Assembly: GCA_039111635.1 (NCBI GenBank)
Contig: JBCAQO010000014.1
Location: 2,356,001-2,420,000 of the forward strand
Source of the DNA: Heterobasidion occidentale
Taxonomy: Eukaryota > Basidiomycota > Agaricomycetes > Russulales > Bondarzewiaceae
Direction: 5' to 3'
Length of the DNA: 64,000 nt
The notes below the pieces were generated by a model that was not told the origin of the DNA, ran no database searches, and saw only the letters and a list, made by a program, of their open reading frames with translations. Below are positions 19,576 to 31,544 of this stretch, piece by piece; position 1 is the stretch's first letter, and each line of letters begins with the position of its first letter. The position numbers and the translations under genes are program-made.

Positions 19576-21908
19576 CTTGAACAAGCTCTTCCATCCCTAC
19601 CCTATTCAAAGCTGGATCCCCAGCAGCGACAGCTCTTTCTCCAATCGGTAAACCACATCCTAGCAACCGCCGCAAGGGTAAACCAAGCAGGAACCCTTCA
19701 AGCAAGAATTAACAGCCTAGGAACTATAGAAGTCGCAAGACACCGAAACCCAGGAAAAGTTTATTCAGGAATAGCCACACTCAGGCTATAGCAATCACCC
19801 GAGATCTTCATCGACCTCAGTAAAACTGGATATTAGTTTTCCGGGATTTGCTTCATCAACGAACCAAAGACACCGTTCACCCTCACAGACAACAGAGAGC
19901 CCGATGTCATCAGAACCAAGAATACCACCAAGATACACGACGGAAGACCAGACGACTTCCCCAGCGCTGTTATCACCGATCTCAGAAGAACCATTGCAAG
20001 GAATATCGACGCAGACGGAATCAGGACAGAACTCGTCAAGACTCAAAAGAACAGAGACCACATCTCAGTCCTCATCCACTGGACCTTCTCCTCCACCTAG
20101 AAAGACACACTGGAAGCCCCTAACTCTCCGCCAGTCCAAACAGCAATTGACGGGATCGTTTTTATTATCAGAAGAGGAGAGTTCGCCCACAAAACTTATC
20201 ATCTTCGAACCCTCATCTTGGGACACACATTCTCTGAGATCATCCAACTCATCGACCAGATTGATATTTCCATCAACGAAATTATCAAAAGGGACCCAGA
20301 CCTACAAGAAGCATTACAAGCTGGAAGAAGACAGGCAGTACCCTTCTTCTTCAAAGAATAAACAACAGACGAAATCACCTCAGGATATCCTCTCGGCTAC
20401 AGAACAGACCCAGCAGAAGTCTACCAAGACTTACCCAAAGACGTCGACGAGGACCAACTTTATTACGATGAGAAGAAGAGACACTTCTACTACGCAGGAA
20501 CTGTCACCGGATTCTTCCGCAAACAAGGAGAGAGCAGATACGAATACCCCACCTGGGCAGGAACGACTGTCCACACAGGACCCCACCTACACACAGTTAA
20601 GGTCGCGGACTACGTCGCAAGAAAGGCCCTCGACAAACCTGAATCACCGACAGATAGGCATCGTAACTCGCCAAGACCACACATACATACTCTACCCAGA
20701 GAAAGAGCCAGTGGAAGTGGAATCTCTAGAAGAAACACTCCCGCTACATCCCCCTTACAAGAAACCACTCCCAAAGAAGACTTCCGAGCCCCAACACCGG
20801 AGTTTGTCCCCGAACCGGAGTATTTTGAAGCACCAAGTGGAAATCCGGAACCACCTAACGATCCAGAGCCCCCGCCCAATACAATGTCGACAGATACTGG
20901 AGGTAATGAGTCCAAGGGACCAGCTATGGCCAAACCCACCACCTTCAGTGGAAAATGGAAACAAACGGAGCAGTTCCTACACAAAATTGACCTGATGTTC
21001 CTGGCCAGGAAAAAAGATTATGCGAACAAATTCGCCAAGATCGCCTATGCTCTGTCATATATGAAGGAAGGATCAGCGGGGATATGGGCAAGAAACTTTA
21101 CTCAGGCCAGGAACACATTAAAGGATTGGAACCACTACACTTGGGCAGACACGGTTGGCTTCACATCCATCCGCAAAAAGATAGCCACCAACTTCGAGGA
21201 GTTCAATAAAGAAGCGGACGCTCGCGACAAATTAGCCAGGGTCAATCAGGGGAAAGAATCCTTCAATACCTACCTTCAGCTATTTGAACAGCTCGCAGCG
21301 CTCGCCAGTGTAGATGAAGAAACCAAGAAGACCCATTTCCTGTGAGGACTCAAACGGGAGCTAGCAAAGGGAATTTATGAAGATCTCTCCAAAGATGGGA
21401 CATGGGAAGAACTGGTCGAGAAGGCCAAGAAACGAAACATGAAAAGATGCGCATCGCAAGGGACCGAGCATACAACCTCTGGAAAGGCAAATTCCAAATC
21501 TACACTCCGCGTACCTTTTACGACAAAAGGGCACCCCCGCAGCACAATAGGGAACCTCAATACGAACCCATGGATATAGATGCAGCAGAAATGGAGGCCG
21601 ACACCGTTCACACTCGCTTCAAGAAGCTTACCCCAGCGGAAAGAGATCGACTTGCCAAAGAAGGCAAGTGCTTCTTTTGCAAGAAGCCCGGGCACATGGC
21701 GCGCAACTGTCCTTCTCGACCCAAGAGAAGATTCCAACCTCCTCGTCGCAGGACGGTGTGCGAAGGAGAAATGGATGAAGGGCAATTCGACGATGAAGAC
21801 GTCGAGGAAGGAAAGAACCAAGTCAACCACATCCGCCAAATGATGATGGGTCTCAGCATGGAAGAAATTGAAGAGGTTCGAGCCTTTAGCGACTCGAAGA
21901 ATTTTTAA
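19576..21908 (+). pseudogene. gag of family 2, copy E
   Basis: One frame is readable from directly after the LTR to 21345, broken by stops near 19785 and 19830 and by TAG at 20098 and TAA at 20359. An unrecognised N-terminal region of about 430 residues comes first. The retrotransposon gag core follows from the ATG at 20884 (LARKKDYANKFAKIAYALSY, then FNTYLQLFEQLAAL). A TGA at 21343 and a frameshift near 21440 break it before the CCHC knuckle CFFCKKPGHMARNC (21669-21710). The protein ends SDSKNF at TAA 21906. No ATG opens the N-terminal part; translation may start at 20884, or an upstream exon may exist. Confidence 0.8.
19578..19587 (+). promoter_or_regulatory. self-primer binding site of copy E (one mismatch)
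   Basis: TGAACAAGCT, two bases after the LTR, is complementary to AGCTCGTTCA of the LTR (19123-19132) except for one base. Copy F has the perfect TGAACGAGCT, so the mismatch is a G-to-A change at a CpG. Confidence 0.55.
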
Positions 21909-24900
21909 GGCCCCCCCCCATCAGCAGCAGATGCGGAGAGTAGGATTCTTGCAGGAAATTGGTACGCTCCTCTGGCCAGTAAAGACGCTGACCAAGAGCA
22001 TGGACATCCAGATGTATTGTATCTTTCAGAAATGAAATCACATGGTGCACCATCACTCCGAATCGAAACAATGCTTATTGGCAAGAATAGAAAAGCTGCT
22101 ACTCAGGCACTGGCGGACAGTGGAGCCACTGGAATCTTCATGCACCCTCGCTTCGTAGAAGCGCATTAAATCATCACGCATAAAACCCCTACCCCAATCC
22201 CAGTCAGTATGGTCTAAAACACCGAGCTTAAAGAAGGACCCATTACAAGATTTGCCAACCTGCAATTACAGGTTCTAGGTGGAAAGGGGGGGTCGCATAC
22301 AGAATCAGCAAGATTCTACATCACGGAAATAAGAAAAGAGGACGTCATTTTAGGAACCAACTGGTTATTGGAACATAACCCAGAAGTCGACTGGCATGCC
22401 TACGGGCTGCACTTTACCAGATGCCCACCCTCCTGCCAAATAAAAGGAGAACCGGTAAAAGCCAAAAGAGCTACAAAAAAACCAGGATGTCCTAAACCAA
22501 GCATACGGCACATGGAAACAGTACCGCAAACGGGCAACTACTCAATACCAGTGCAAAAGCCGGGAAAAGCAGTACTAGGCCGGAAAGTGGGAAACACCAC
22601 AGTACCACATCCGCGGACAATACCTACAAGTCCGGAGTTTGCAACTCGAAGGTTGAATGCCGAACGTTTGAAGGCCCGAACCAGAAATTACAAGGTTCCG
22701 ACATGGGCTGAAGAAGACGTTCCGGAGGATGGTGACGGACTTCCAGCACTTCCCTCCAAGGATCTTGAAGAAGATGGAGTTTATCTTGTTAGATGCCTTG
22801 ACACAGGAACACTACAGGCACTAGAATTATACAACAACTCTGAAGAAGGCGTCGACATACATCACACCAAAACCATGGAACTTCCATATGCCAACATACC
22901 GGCTCAAAGAAGCAAGCCTGCCAAGGCACAGACAGGGAAACAAACCAAGCACACCAACTCGCAAAGACTTGCGGAAGAAGCCGCCAAAGGGAAACCCGAA
23001 CTATCCTTTGAGGAAATAGTGCCGAAGGAATACTGGAATTATAGGAAGGTTTTCGAAGGTCGACCAAAGGGACAGCTACCGCTCTCTTGACCCTGGGATC
23101 ACAAGATAGAGATCAAGGAAGGAATGGATCACTCGCTCAAACCCAAGCTATACAGCCTCAGCCCTGGTGAGCAAGTGGAACTCAAGAAATTCATAGACGA
23201 AAACCTTCAGAAAGGATTCATCAGGGAATCCAAGTCGCATATGGCATTCCCATTCTTCTTCATCAAGAAAAAGAATGGGAAACTACAACCAGTAATGGAT
23301 TATCGCAAACTCAATGAAATAACGATCAAAAACAAGTACCCTTTGCCAATTATTCAAGAATTACTGGACCTTTTAGCCGAAGCCGTATACTTTTCACTAA
23401 TGGATGTCGATACAGGATATAACAACGTACGCATGAAAGAAGGAAGCGAGAAGCTGGCTGCGTTCGTCACCAATCTAGGAATGTACAAACCCCTGGTTAT
23501 GTTCTTGAGATTAACCAACTCACCGGCAACATTCCAAACAATGATGAACGCACTCTTCAAAGACCTCATCTATGCTAGATTAGTAGCAATCTATATGGAC
23601 GACATCCTAGTATTTTCTAAAACAATGGACGACCATATCAAGATGGTACGAAAGATTCTACAGATCTTACAAGACAACAATCTATACCTGCAACCCTTGA
23701 AATGCCAATCAAAGTGGCCGGTATCATGAACTGGCCAACCCCTGGAAAAGTCAAGGAAGTGCAATCGTTTTTAGGTTTCTGCAACTTTTATTGCAGGTTT
23801 ATCAAGGATTACTTAAAAATAGCACGACCACTATTTGAGTTGACACAGAAGGAACGCACCTGGGATTGGACACCAGCATGCAAAGAAGCGTTTCAAACGC
23901 TAAAACAAATATTTACAGAATCTCCGGTGCTCGTTATGCCGGATACAAGGAACCCTTTCCGCATCAAATGCGATGCCTCCAACTTCGCCACCGGAGCAGT
24001 ATTATCACAAGTCGCTGAAGATGGAAAATGGCACTCATGTGCTTATATTTCCAAGTTGCTCTCACCTATAGAACGCAACTATCTAATCTACAATAAAGAG
24101 TTGCTGGCTGTCGTTCGAGCTTTTGAAGCTTGGCGACACTATTTGGAGGGCGCCGACCACCCAGTAGATGTCTGGACGGACCACAAGAACCTCGAATGGT
24201 TCCGGTCAAGCTAGAAATTAAACCGTCGGCAAGCATGATGGTCACTCTACCTCTTGCGTTTCGACTACAAATTAACGCATAAGGCGGGAGTCACTAATAA
24301 ATCCGACGGTCTGTCACGGCGTCCAGACCATAAGAAGGGGGTGAAATTTGACAATTCAGGTGAAACACTCTTGGAACCCAAACTTTTCAATGACACAGGA
24401 AAAATCCGAAGACCCTTTGCAGAAATCAATGCAATCAATACAGACGACAGTTGGGACCCCCACCAAATGCTTCACATCAGGGCAACTGGACGAGGAGGCG
24501 TTACTATAATAGACGACGACCTCCAGAAACGAATCATTGAAGAAAACAGGAAAGACAAATGGCTACTAGAAACCCTAGCCAAGATCAAAACCTTAGGACC
24601 TCGGAACATGAAGAAAGGTTTACAAGAATGGAATGAAGAAGAAGGATTGGTCCTTCACAGAGGAAAAATATATGTTCCTCGAAACGAACAACTTCGCCAA
24701 AACATCATCAAGTTAAACCATGATAATCTAGCAGCAGGACACCCAGGACAAAAAGGAACTCTAGCATTAGTAGGACAAGAATTCACTAGGCCAGGAATAT
24801 CAAACACGGTTCACCAATATGTGAAAGGATGTGCCATTTGTCAATCCACCAAGAACGACACACATCCTACCATGGTACCCCTACAACCGACAGAAATTCT

Positions 24901-25604
24901 AGATCCACCCTTTGGAACAATAACCATGGACTTTATTACAGATCTACCGGAATCAAACAGATACAACTCGCTACATGTAGTAACCGGTCGGTTTACCAAA
25001 ACTACAGTAATAACCCCATGCCAGAAATCCATCGACTCTGACGGAACAGCCAAGATCCTACTAGAAAACACCTGGAGACGCTATGGACTGCCAGATAAAA
25101 TCATATCGGACAGAGGAACACAATTCGCTTCAAAAGTAGTGCAAGCCCTACTCAAAGAATTAGGAATCAAATCCGCTTTAAGCACGGCTTATCATCCACA
25201 GACAGACGACACTACTGAATGAATGAATCAGGAACTAGAACAATACCTCAGAGCCTTTTGGAGCTCTTCACAAGACGATTGGGCCGGATTAATCCCCTAT
25301 GCAGAATATGCCCACAACACCCATCAGCACTTGGCCACGCAGAAGTCACCATTTGAACTTCTCCATGGATATCAACCATGGGCTTACCCAGCCATCATCG
25401 GAAACATGAATGTCCCCACCGCCGACGCTCGCCTCGAAGCTCTGCAGCGTGCTAGGAAGGAAGCACAAGCCAGCCTCGAAATTGCAGCCGAAGCCATGAG
25501 GATACAGCATGACCGTTTTGGAACGGACCTGCCGCCCTTCAAGAAAGGAGATCAAGTATGGCTCGATGGGAAGAACATCCACACCGATCACCCATTAGAG
25601 AAAC
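21909..25604 (+). pseudogene. pol of family 2, copy E
   Basis: Protease has an intact DSGATG at 22116. RT runs 23124-23700 with YMDD intact near 23592. A deletion of about 67 bp (relative to copy F 30579-30645) after PLKC removes part of the RT thumb and shifts the frame. RNase H (DASNFATGAVLSQ, then WTDHKNLEWF) and integrase (CAICQSTK; TMDFITDLP; SDRGTQF; HPQTDDTTE) follow. Stops include a TGA near 23088 (CGA in copy F), TAG near 24213 and TGA near 25220. Here pol is in the same frame as gag, separated only by the gag TAA. Confidence 0.88.
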
Positions 25605-25631
25605 TGTTGAGCGCAGTGACAATGAAGCGAC
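25605..25631 (-). repeat. copia LTR fragment, left of the copy F insertion
   Basis: TGTTGAGCGCAGTGACAATG and seven more bases form the end of a minus-strand copia LTR. It continues at 36018 after the inserted gypsy element; 27 + 504 bp give a normal 531-bp LTR. The last five bases, GCGAC, are the target site of copy F. The left flank (GAAAC) is copy E pol. Confidence 0.9.
25627..25631. repeat. target-site duplication GCGAC (left) of copy F
   Basis: GCGAC directly before TGTTAGGACC, matched by GCGAC at 36013-36017 directly after CCTAACA. Five bp is the usual length for Ty3/gypsy integrases. Confidence 0.93.
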
Positions 25632-26464
25632 TGTTAGGACCGCGTCCTAACACGTGCTTCGCACGTGAATGGATGGGCTGGTCAAGTGCTTCGGACTTGT
25701 TGCAGACTCGGACCGCTTTCCATGACTCCTTACCATTTACATGCTGATGCATGAACGCTGACTTCTGGTTCCTGATTCTTGATGTGGACAGACATTGGTT
25801 CCTGACCCCTGTTCCTGGTTCTTGATCGATCGAAGATGTGGATGGACATTAGTGATTCGGATTACTATATTTGGTTACATGGCAGGTCGATGAGGCATTC
25901 TAGCTTACGGATCTCGATCGTTGACTTCGGTACCTGAGAAGCGCACGGACCAGATCTTGATCCTGCCCTAGACACTTCTGTACGTAAATAGCCGAGATGA
26001 GCTTCTAAGAAGCTCAGCTCGTTCACCTGTAATACACTCGATCTCTGCACTGCGCCCGGCGTCTGGCTACCTTCTTAGCCCACGCTTCGTGATCTCTGTC
26101 AGATCTGAGAAACTCTTTGCACGGTCTGACGAAGCACTGGACTCGTCTCCCTTCCCTCCCCTCCCTCTACTCATCCGCTTCTATACCGGGCTAGCTGCCT
26201 ACCGCGTTCTCAGTTGGACACCCCCTCGTGTCATCTGTTGGACAGGAGAAGATCATCCGGTTCCTCCTCATCATCGAGAAGACCTCGAGATCACCTTCTC
26301 AATCTCTTCGAGAACAAAGCCGACAGCACCCCGAGTTCCTCGAAAGAGCCCAAAGACGATCTATCGTCTTCATCCATTGGAGTCTACGACTATACGAACC
26401 AGTGGAGGTTTAGCCTAGGGACCCCTTCGTGCATCGGTGCACGTGATAGGTCTCCGACCTAACA
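25632..26464 (+). repeat. family 2 5' LTR, copy F (833 bp)
   Basis: TGTTAGGACC...GACCTAACA. The first 36 bases form two tandem hairpins (8-bp and 7-bp stems, 3-nt loops), the second made of CACGTG boxes. The TATA box is degenerate (TACGTAAATAG near 25981; the solo copy at 59639 has TATAAATAG). AGCTCGTTCA at 26016-26025 is the predicted transcript start. The downstream half contains an open frame without ATG that is partly conserved in all LTR copies. Confidence 0.95.
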
Positions 26465-26466
26465 CT

Positions 26467-26476
26467 TGAACGAGCT
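26467..26476 (+). promoter_or_regulatory. self-primer binding site of copy F
   Basis: TGAACGAGCT, two bases after the 5' LTR, is the exact complement of AGCTCGTTCA in the same LTR (26016-26025), 33 bp downstream of the TATA position. In Tf1/sushi-type elements the mRNA 5' end folds back on such a site and is cleaved to prime minus-strand synthesis. No tRNA 3' end (TGG...) match directly adjoins the LTR. Confidence 0.65.
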
Positions 26477-26511
26477 CTTTTATCCCTACCCTATTCAAGC
26501 TGGATCCCCAG

Positions 26512-28783
26512 CAGAGACAGCTCTTTCTCTCATCCGTCAACAACATTTTAGCAATCGCCAACAGGGTAAACCTAACGGCGACCCCAGCAGCGACTCCTCA
26601 AGTAAGAATAAACAACCCCGGAGCTATAGAGTCGAAAGACACAGGAACCCAGGAATTGTTAATTCATGAAGCCACACTCAGGCTACAACAAGCACCCGAA
26701 ATATTTATAGACCTCCTTAAAACTGGATATAGATTTTCCGGATTTGCTTCGTCAACGAACCAAAGACACCGTTCACCCTCACGGACAACGGAGAGCCCGA
26801 CGTCATCAGAGCAAGGAACTGCGTCGAGATACACGACGGAAGACCAGACGATTTCCCCATCGCCGTTATCCCCATCTCAGAAGAACCATCGCAAGGAATA
26901 TCAACACAGACGGAATCAGAGCGGAACTCGTCAAGACCAAGGAGAACAGAGACCACGTCTCAATCCTCATCCACTGGACCTTCTCCTCAACCTAGGAAGA
27001 CACACTGGAAGCTCCTAACTCCCCACCAGTCCGAACAGAAATTGAAGGGATCGTTTTTGTCAGAAGAGGAGAGTTCGCCCACAAACTTATCATCTCAGGA
27101 CCCTCATCTCGGGACACACATTCTCCGAGATCATCCAGCTCATCGACCAAATTGATATTTCCATCAACGAAATTATCAAAAGGGACCCAGACTTACAGGA
27201 AGCACTACAGGCAGGAAGAAGACAGGCAGTACCCTTCTTCTTCAAAAAATAAAGAACAACGGACGAAGTCGCAGCGGGATATCCTCCCGGCTATAGAACA
27301 GACCCAGCAGAAGTCTACGGAGATTTACCCGAAGACGTCGACAAGGATCAACTTTATTACGACGAAGGGAAAGAACACTTCTACTACGCGGGATTCTCAC
27401 CGGATTCTTCAAAGACAAGGAAAGAGCGAATACGAATACGCAGCTTGGGGAGGAGAGACCGTCCCCGCACGACCCGACCTACACCTTGTTAAGATCGAGG
27501 ACTACATCGCGAGAAAGACCTTCGACAAGCCTGAATCACCGACAAATAGGCATCGTGACTCGCCAAGACCGCACATACATACTCTACCCAGAGAAACAGC
27601 CAGTGGAAGTCGAATCTCTAGAAGAAACACGCCCGCTGCATCCCCCTTACAAGAAACCACTCCCCAAGAAGACTTCCGAGCCCCAACACCGGAGTTTGTC
27701 CCCGAACCGGAGTATTTTGAAGCACCAAGTGGAAATCCGGAACCACCTGACGATCCAGAGCCCCGCCCGATACAATGTCGGCAGATACTGGAAGTAATGA
27801 GTCCAAGGGACCAGCTATGGCCAAACCCACCACCTTCAGTGGAAACAGAAAACGAACCGAGCAATTCCTCCGAAATCGATCTAATGTTCCTGGCCAGGAA
27901 GAAGGATTATGCGAACGAATTCGCTAAAATCGCTTACGCTCTATCGTATATGAAGAAGGCTCAGCAGGGATATGGGCAAGAACTTTACTCAGGCCAGGAA
28001 CACGCTGAAGGATTGGAATAAATACTTGGGCAGACACAGTCGGCTACACATCTGTCCGCAAAAAGATAGCCACCGACTTCGAGGAGTTCAACAAAGAAGC
28101 CGATGCTCGCGACAAATGGCCCGAGTCAATCAAGGAAAGGAATCATTTAACACCTACCTTCAGCTGTTTGAACAGCTCGCGGCACTTGCGTGTGGACGGA
28201 GAAACCAAGAAGACCCATTTCCTGTGAGGACTCAAGTGGGAGTGGCAAAGGAATTTATGAAGATCCCTCTAAAGACGGGACATGGGAAGAACTAGTCGAG
28301 AAGGCCAAGAAACACGAAAGAATGCGCATCGCAAGGGACCGAGCATACGACCTCCGAAAAGGAAAATTCCAAATCTACACGCCGCGTACATTTTACGACG
28401 AAAGGGCACCCCCACGACACGATAGGGAGCCCCAATACGAACCTATGGATGTAGATGCAGCGGAAATGGAGGCCGATGCTGTCCGAACTCACTTCAAAAA
28501 GCTTACCCCGACGGAGAGAGATCGACTTGCCAAAGAAGGCAAGTGCTTCTTTTGCAAGAAACCCGGGCACATGGCGCGCAACTGTCCTTCTCGACCCAAG
28601 AGAAGATTCCAGCCCCCTCGTCGCAGACCTGTGCGCGAAGCAGAAATGGACGAAGGACAATTCGACGATGAAGACGCCGAAGAAGGAAAAAACAGAGTCA
28701 ACCACATCTGCCAGATGATGATGGGACTCAGCATGGAAGAAATCGAGGAAGTTCGAGCCTTTAGCGACTCGAAGAATTTTTAA
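26512..28783 (+). pseudogene. gag of family 2, copy F
   Basis: The same protein as in copy E: an N-terminal region readable from LDPQQRQLFL near 26512, the gag core (LARKKDYANEFAKIAYALSY near 27888), CCHC knuckle CFFCKKPGHMARNC at 28544-28585 and end SDSKNF at TAA 28781. Several 1-bp indels (for example near 26740, 27060, 27960 and 28120) break it. The in-frame TAG near 26994 and the TAA near 27250 are shared with copy E, so the stops were already in the common source element. Confidence 0.8.
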
Positions 28784-31544
28784 GGCCTCTCCCATCGGCA
28801 GCGGATGTGGAGAGTAGGATTCTTGCAGGAAATCGGTACGCTCCTCTGGCCAGTAAAGATGCTGACCAAGAGCATGGACATCCAGATGTATTGTATCTTT
28901 CGGAAATGAAATCACATGGTGCACCATCCCTCCGACTCGAGACTATGCTCATAGGCAAGAATAGAAAAGCTGCTACACAGGCACTAGTGGACAGTGGAGC
29001 CACTGGAATCTTCATGCACCCTCGCTTCGTAGAAGCGCATCGAATCACTACACACAAAACCCCACCCCTATCCCAGTCAGTACGGTCCAGAACACCGAGT
29101 TCAAGGGAGGACCTATTACACGATTCGCCAATCTCAAATTACAGGTTCTAGGCGAAAAAGGAGGGTCGCATACAGAATCAGCAAGATTCTATATCGCGGA
29201 AATAGGAAAAGAGGACGTCATTTTAGGAACCGACTGGTTATTAGAACATAACCCAGAAGTCGACTGGCATGCCTACGGGCTACACTTTACCAGATGCCCG
29301 CCCTCCTGCCAAATAAAAGGAGGACCGGTAAAAGCTAGAAGAGCTACAAGAAAACCAGGACGTCCTAAACCAAGCATACGGCGCATGGAAACAGTACCGC
29401 AAACGGGCACTACTCAATACCAGTGCAAAAGCCGGGAAAAGCAGTACCAGGCCGGAAAGTGGGAAACACCACAGTACCACATCCGCGGACAATACCTACA
29501 AGTCCGGAGTTCACAACTCGAAGGTTGAATGCCGAACGTCTGAAAGCCCGAACCAGAAATTACAGGTTCCGACATGGCTGAAGAAGACGTTCCGGAGGAC
29601 GGTGACGGACTTCCGGCACTTCCCTCCAAGGATCTTGAAGAAGATGGAGTCTACCTCGTTAGATGCCTAGATACGGGAACATTACAGGCACTGGAATTAT
29701 ACAACGACTCCGAAGAAGGCGTCGACATACATCGCGCCGAAACCACGGAACTTCCATACGCCAACACACCGGCTCAAGGAAGCAAACCTGCCAAAGCACC
29801 GACAGGGAAACAAACCAAGCACACCAACTCGCAAAGACTTGCGGAAGAAGCCGCCAAAGGGAAACCCGAACTATCCTTTGAGGAAATAGTGCCGAAGGAA
29901 TACTGGAATTATAGGAAGGTTTTCGAAGGTCGACCAAAGGGACAGCTACCGCTCTCTCGACCTTGGGATCACAAGATAGAGATCAAGGAAGGAATGGATC
30001 ACTCGCTCAAACCCAAGCTATACAGTCTTAGCCCTGGAGAGCAAGTGGAACTCAAGAAATTTATAGACGAAAACCTCCAGAAAGGATTCATCAGAGAATC
30101 CAAATCGCACATGGCATCCCCATTCTTCTTCATCAAGAAAAAGAACGGGAAACTACGACCAGTAATGGATTATCGCAAACTCAATGAAATAACAATCAAG
30201 AACAAATACCCTCTGCCGATTATTCAAGAATTACTGGACCTTCTAGCTGAAGGCCGTATACTTTTCACTAATGGATGTCGATACAGGATATAACAACGTA
30301 CGCATGAAGGAAGGAAGCGAGAAACTAGCTGCGTTCGTCACCAATCTAGGAATGTACGAACCTCTGGTGATGTTCTTTGGATTAACCAACTCGCCGGCAA
30401 CATTCCAAACTATGATGAACGCCCTCTTCAAAGACCTCATCTACGCCGGATTAGTGGCAATCTATATGGACGATATCCTAGTATTCTCTAAAACGATGGA
30501 TGATCACATCAAGACGGTTCAAAAGGTTTTACAGATCTTACAAGACAACGACCTGTACCTACAACCCTCAAAGTGCCACTTCCACAAAAAGAAAATCGAC
30601 TATCTCAGATATGTTATATCACACGGACATCTGGAAATGGACCCGATTAAAGTGGCCGGCATTATGGACTGGCCAACCCCTGGAAAAGTCAAGGAAGTGC
30701 AATCATTTTTAGGATTTTGCAACTTTTATCGCAGGTTTATCAAAGATTACTCAAAGATAGCACGACCGCTATTTGAGTTAACACAGAAAGAACGCACCTG
30801 GGATTGGACACCAGCATGCAAAGAAGCGTTTCAAACGCTAAAACGAATATTTACAGAATCTCCGGTGCTCGTTATGCCGGACACAAGGAACCCGTTTCAC
30901 ATTGAATGCGACGCTTCCGACTTCGCCACCGGAGCAGTTTTATCACAAGTTGCCAAAGATGGAAAATGGCACCCATGCGCTTATATTTCCAAGTCGCTCT
31001 CACCAACGGAACGCAACTACCCAATCTATGATAAAGAGTTGCTGGCGGTCGTTCGAGCTTTTGAAGCTTGGCGACACTATTTGGAGGGTGCCGACCACCC
31101 GGTAGACGTCTGGACGGACCACAAGAACCTCGAATAGTTCCGTTCAAGCCAGAAACTAAACCGTCGACAAGCACGATGGTCACTCTACCTCTCGCGTTTC
31201 AACTACAAGTTGACGCACAAGGCAGGAGTCACTAATAAATCCGACGGTCTGTCACGGCGTCCAGACCATAAAAAGGGGGTGGAATTTGACAATTCAGGCG
31301 AAACACTCTTGGAGCCCAACTTTTCAATAACACAGAAAAGATCCGAAGACCTTTTGCAGAAATCAATGCCATTAATACAGACAACAGTTGGGACCCTCAT
31401 CAAATACTTCACATTAGGGCAACTGGAAGAGGAGGCGTTACCATAATAGATGAAGACCTCCGGAAACAAATCATTGAAGAAAACAGGAAAGACGAATGGC
31501 TATTAGAAACCTTAGCCAAGATTAAAACCTTAGGACCTCGAAAC
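28784..31544 (+). pseudogene. pol of family 2, copy F: protease, RT, RNase H
   Basis: Protease contains DSGATG at 28990; a frameshift near 29065 follows. The stretch to RT is open from 29574. An extra G near 30250 (LLAEG; copy E has LLAEAVYFSLMDVDTG) shifts the frame. RT palm and RNase H are then open from 30271 to 31135, with YMDD intact and FLGFCNFYRRFIKDYSK complete. A TAG at 31135 replaces Trp in NLEWF, and a 1-bp loss near 31318 shifts the frame again before integrase. Apart from these four lesions the catalytic residues I can see are conserved. Pol lies one frame off gag, because the poly-C after the gag stop is one base shorter than in copy E. Confidence 0.88.

Larger units (their letters stand above)
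18730..25604 (+). mobile_element. Ty3/gypsy chromovirus family 2, copy E (3'-truncated)
   Basis: 5' LTR, gag with CCHC knuckle, protease, RT, RNase H and integrase follow in standard order. The element stops in the region before the chromodomain (GKNIHTDHPLEK), where a copia LTR begins. Its missing 3' part does not reappear beyond the copia block, so a rearrangement and not just an insertion is involved. It is nearly collinear with the complete copy F. Confidence 0.9.

Noticed and set aside
26512..26530. TGGATCCCCAGCAGAGAC as a tRNA-type primer site in family 2
   Set aside because: It lies 47 bp inside the element, overlaps protein-like gag sequence and matches no tRNA 3' end I know; the adjoining self-complementary site is better placed.
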